Assembly (NCBI GenBank): GCA_019245255.1
Contig: JAFARV010000387.1
Coordinates: 1 to 14,178 of the forward strand
Source of the DNA: Acidobacteriaceae bacterium
GTDB taxonomy: Bacteria; Acidobacteriota; Terriglobia; Bryobacterales; Bryobacteraceae
DNA: 14,178 nt
Direction: 5' to 3'
The notes beneath the pieces were generated by a model. It did not search any database. It was not told the origin of the DNA and worked only from the letters and a program-made list of their open reading frames with translations. This document shows positions 13,840-14,178 of the stretch, piece after piece. The stretch's first letter is position 1. Each line of letters begins with the position of its first letter. Position numbers and translations under genes: made by a program.

Positions 13840-14178
13840 ATGGCTTCAGAGCGCACGCTTGCGATCATAAAACCCGATGCCATCAAGAACGGGCACACGG
13901 GTGACATCATTTCGATCATTGAACGACACGGGTTCAGGATTCTCGGAATGAAGTTACAGCGGTTATCTAAGCAGGAAGCCGAGGGATTCTACGCGGTTCA
14001 TCGGGAACGGCCCTTCTTTTCCGGACTGGTGACGTTCATGACTGAGGGACCGGTGGTCGTCCTAGCGCTCGAGCGAGAAAACGCGGTTACTAAGTGGCGT
14101 GAGGTCATGGGCGCGACAAATCCGGCGAATGCAGCCGAAGGTACCATTCGCAAGCAGTTTGCCGAGAATATCGAGCGC
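13840..14178 (+). CDS. ndk: Nucleoside-diphosphate kinase, N-terminal 113 residues (cut by window edge)
   Basis: Ndk transfers the gamma-phosphate between nucleoside triphosphates and diphosphates by a phosphohistidine intermediate. The visible part begins MASERTLAIIKPDAIKNG (K11 in the conserved IKPD), continues through ERPFFSGLVTFMTEGPVVVLAL and GATNPANAAEGTIRKQFAENIER, and is cut at the right edge. The family usually has about 140 residues, and the catalytic histidine in NAVHGSD would fall about four residues past the edge. The ATG follows an A-rich stretch; only weak GGAA/GAG elements precede it. It lies 28 nt after sucD on the same strand, so cotranscription with sucCD is likely. It would let the cell exchange the ATP or GTP produced by succinyl-CoA synthetase among nucleotide pools. 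Confidence 0.95.
   Translation, partial: MASERTLAIIKPDAIKNGHTGDIISIIERHGFRILGMKLQRLSKQEAEGFYAVHRERPFFSGLVTFMTEGPVVVLALERENAVTKWREVMGATNPANAAEGTIRKQFAENIER

Overview
The window is a stretch of chromosomal core-metabolism genes from a free-living, moderately GC-rich bacterium. Gene content and protein style suggest Acidobacteriota: a compact his operon carrying its own HAD phosphatase, sucC-sucD-ndk, and a secreted PQQ/sorbosone-type dehydrogenase. This placement rests on gestalt, not on a phylogeny. I see no mobile elements, CRISPR arrays, rRNA or tRNA genes.

Layout. Positions 1-542 (minus) hold the N-terminal part of an exported PQQ-dependent sugar dehydrogenase-like protein that runs off the left edge. 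Positions 594-7536 (minus) hold a nine-gene histidine operon read right to left: hisI, hisG, hisD, hisC, a HAD-IA phosphatase, hisB, hisH, hisF, hisA. All neighbours overlap or abut, so translation is probably coupled throughout. It encodes all the usual steps from PRPP and ATP to histidine except the phosphoribosyl-ATP pyrophosphatase (hisE). No classical histidinol-phosphatase is present, and the HAD enzyme directly after hisC is the obvious candidate for that step.

Positions 7537-7869 are the divergent his/dnaB control region. On the minus strand they contain a sigma70-like promoter and a 16-codon reading frame with four histidine codons (MHRTAQSHFRHRHSVC). A possible antiterminator follows, then a GC-rich hairpin with a T run 16 nt before hisI. 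Together these look like a complete, unannotated ribosome-mediated transcription attenuator controlled by histidine, and this is the most interesting signal in the window. The dnaB side carries two near-consensus DnaA boxes.

Positions 7870-9246 (plus) are dnaB, the replicative helicase. Positions 9249-11688 (minus) are a three-gene cluster, crcB (fluoride channel), trpD (anthranilate phosphoribosyltransferase) and a quinone-oxidoreductase-like MDR protein, reading crcB to trpD to MDR. Positions 11767 to the right edge (plus) are sucC, sucD and the start of ndk. These give succinyl-CoA synthetase plus nucleoside-diphosphate kinase, which can interconvert the NTP made by the TCA-cycle step.

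All motif, promoter and hairpin calls were made by eye; no database search or folding program was run.
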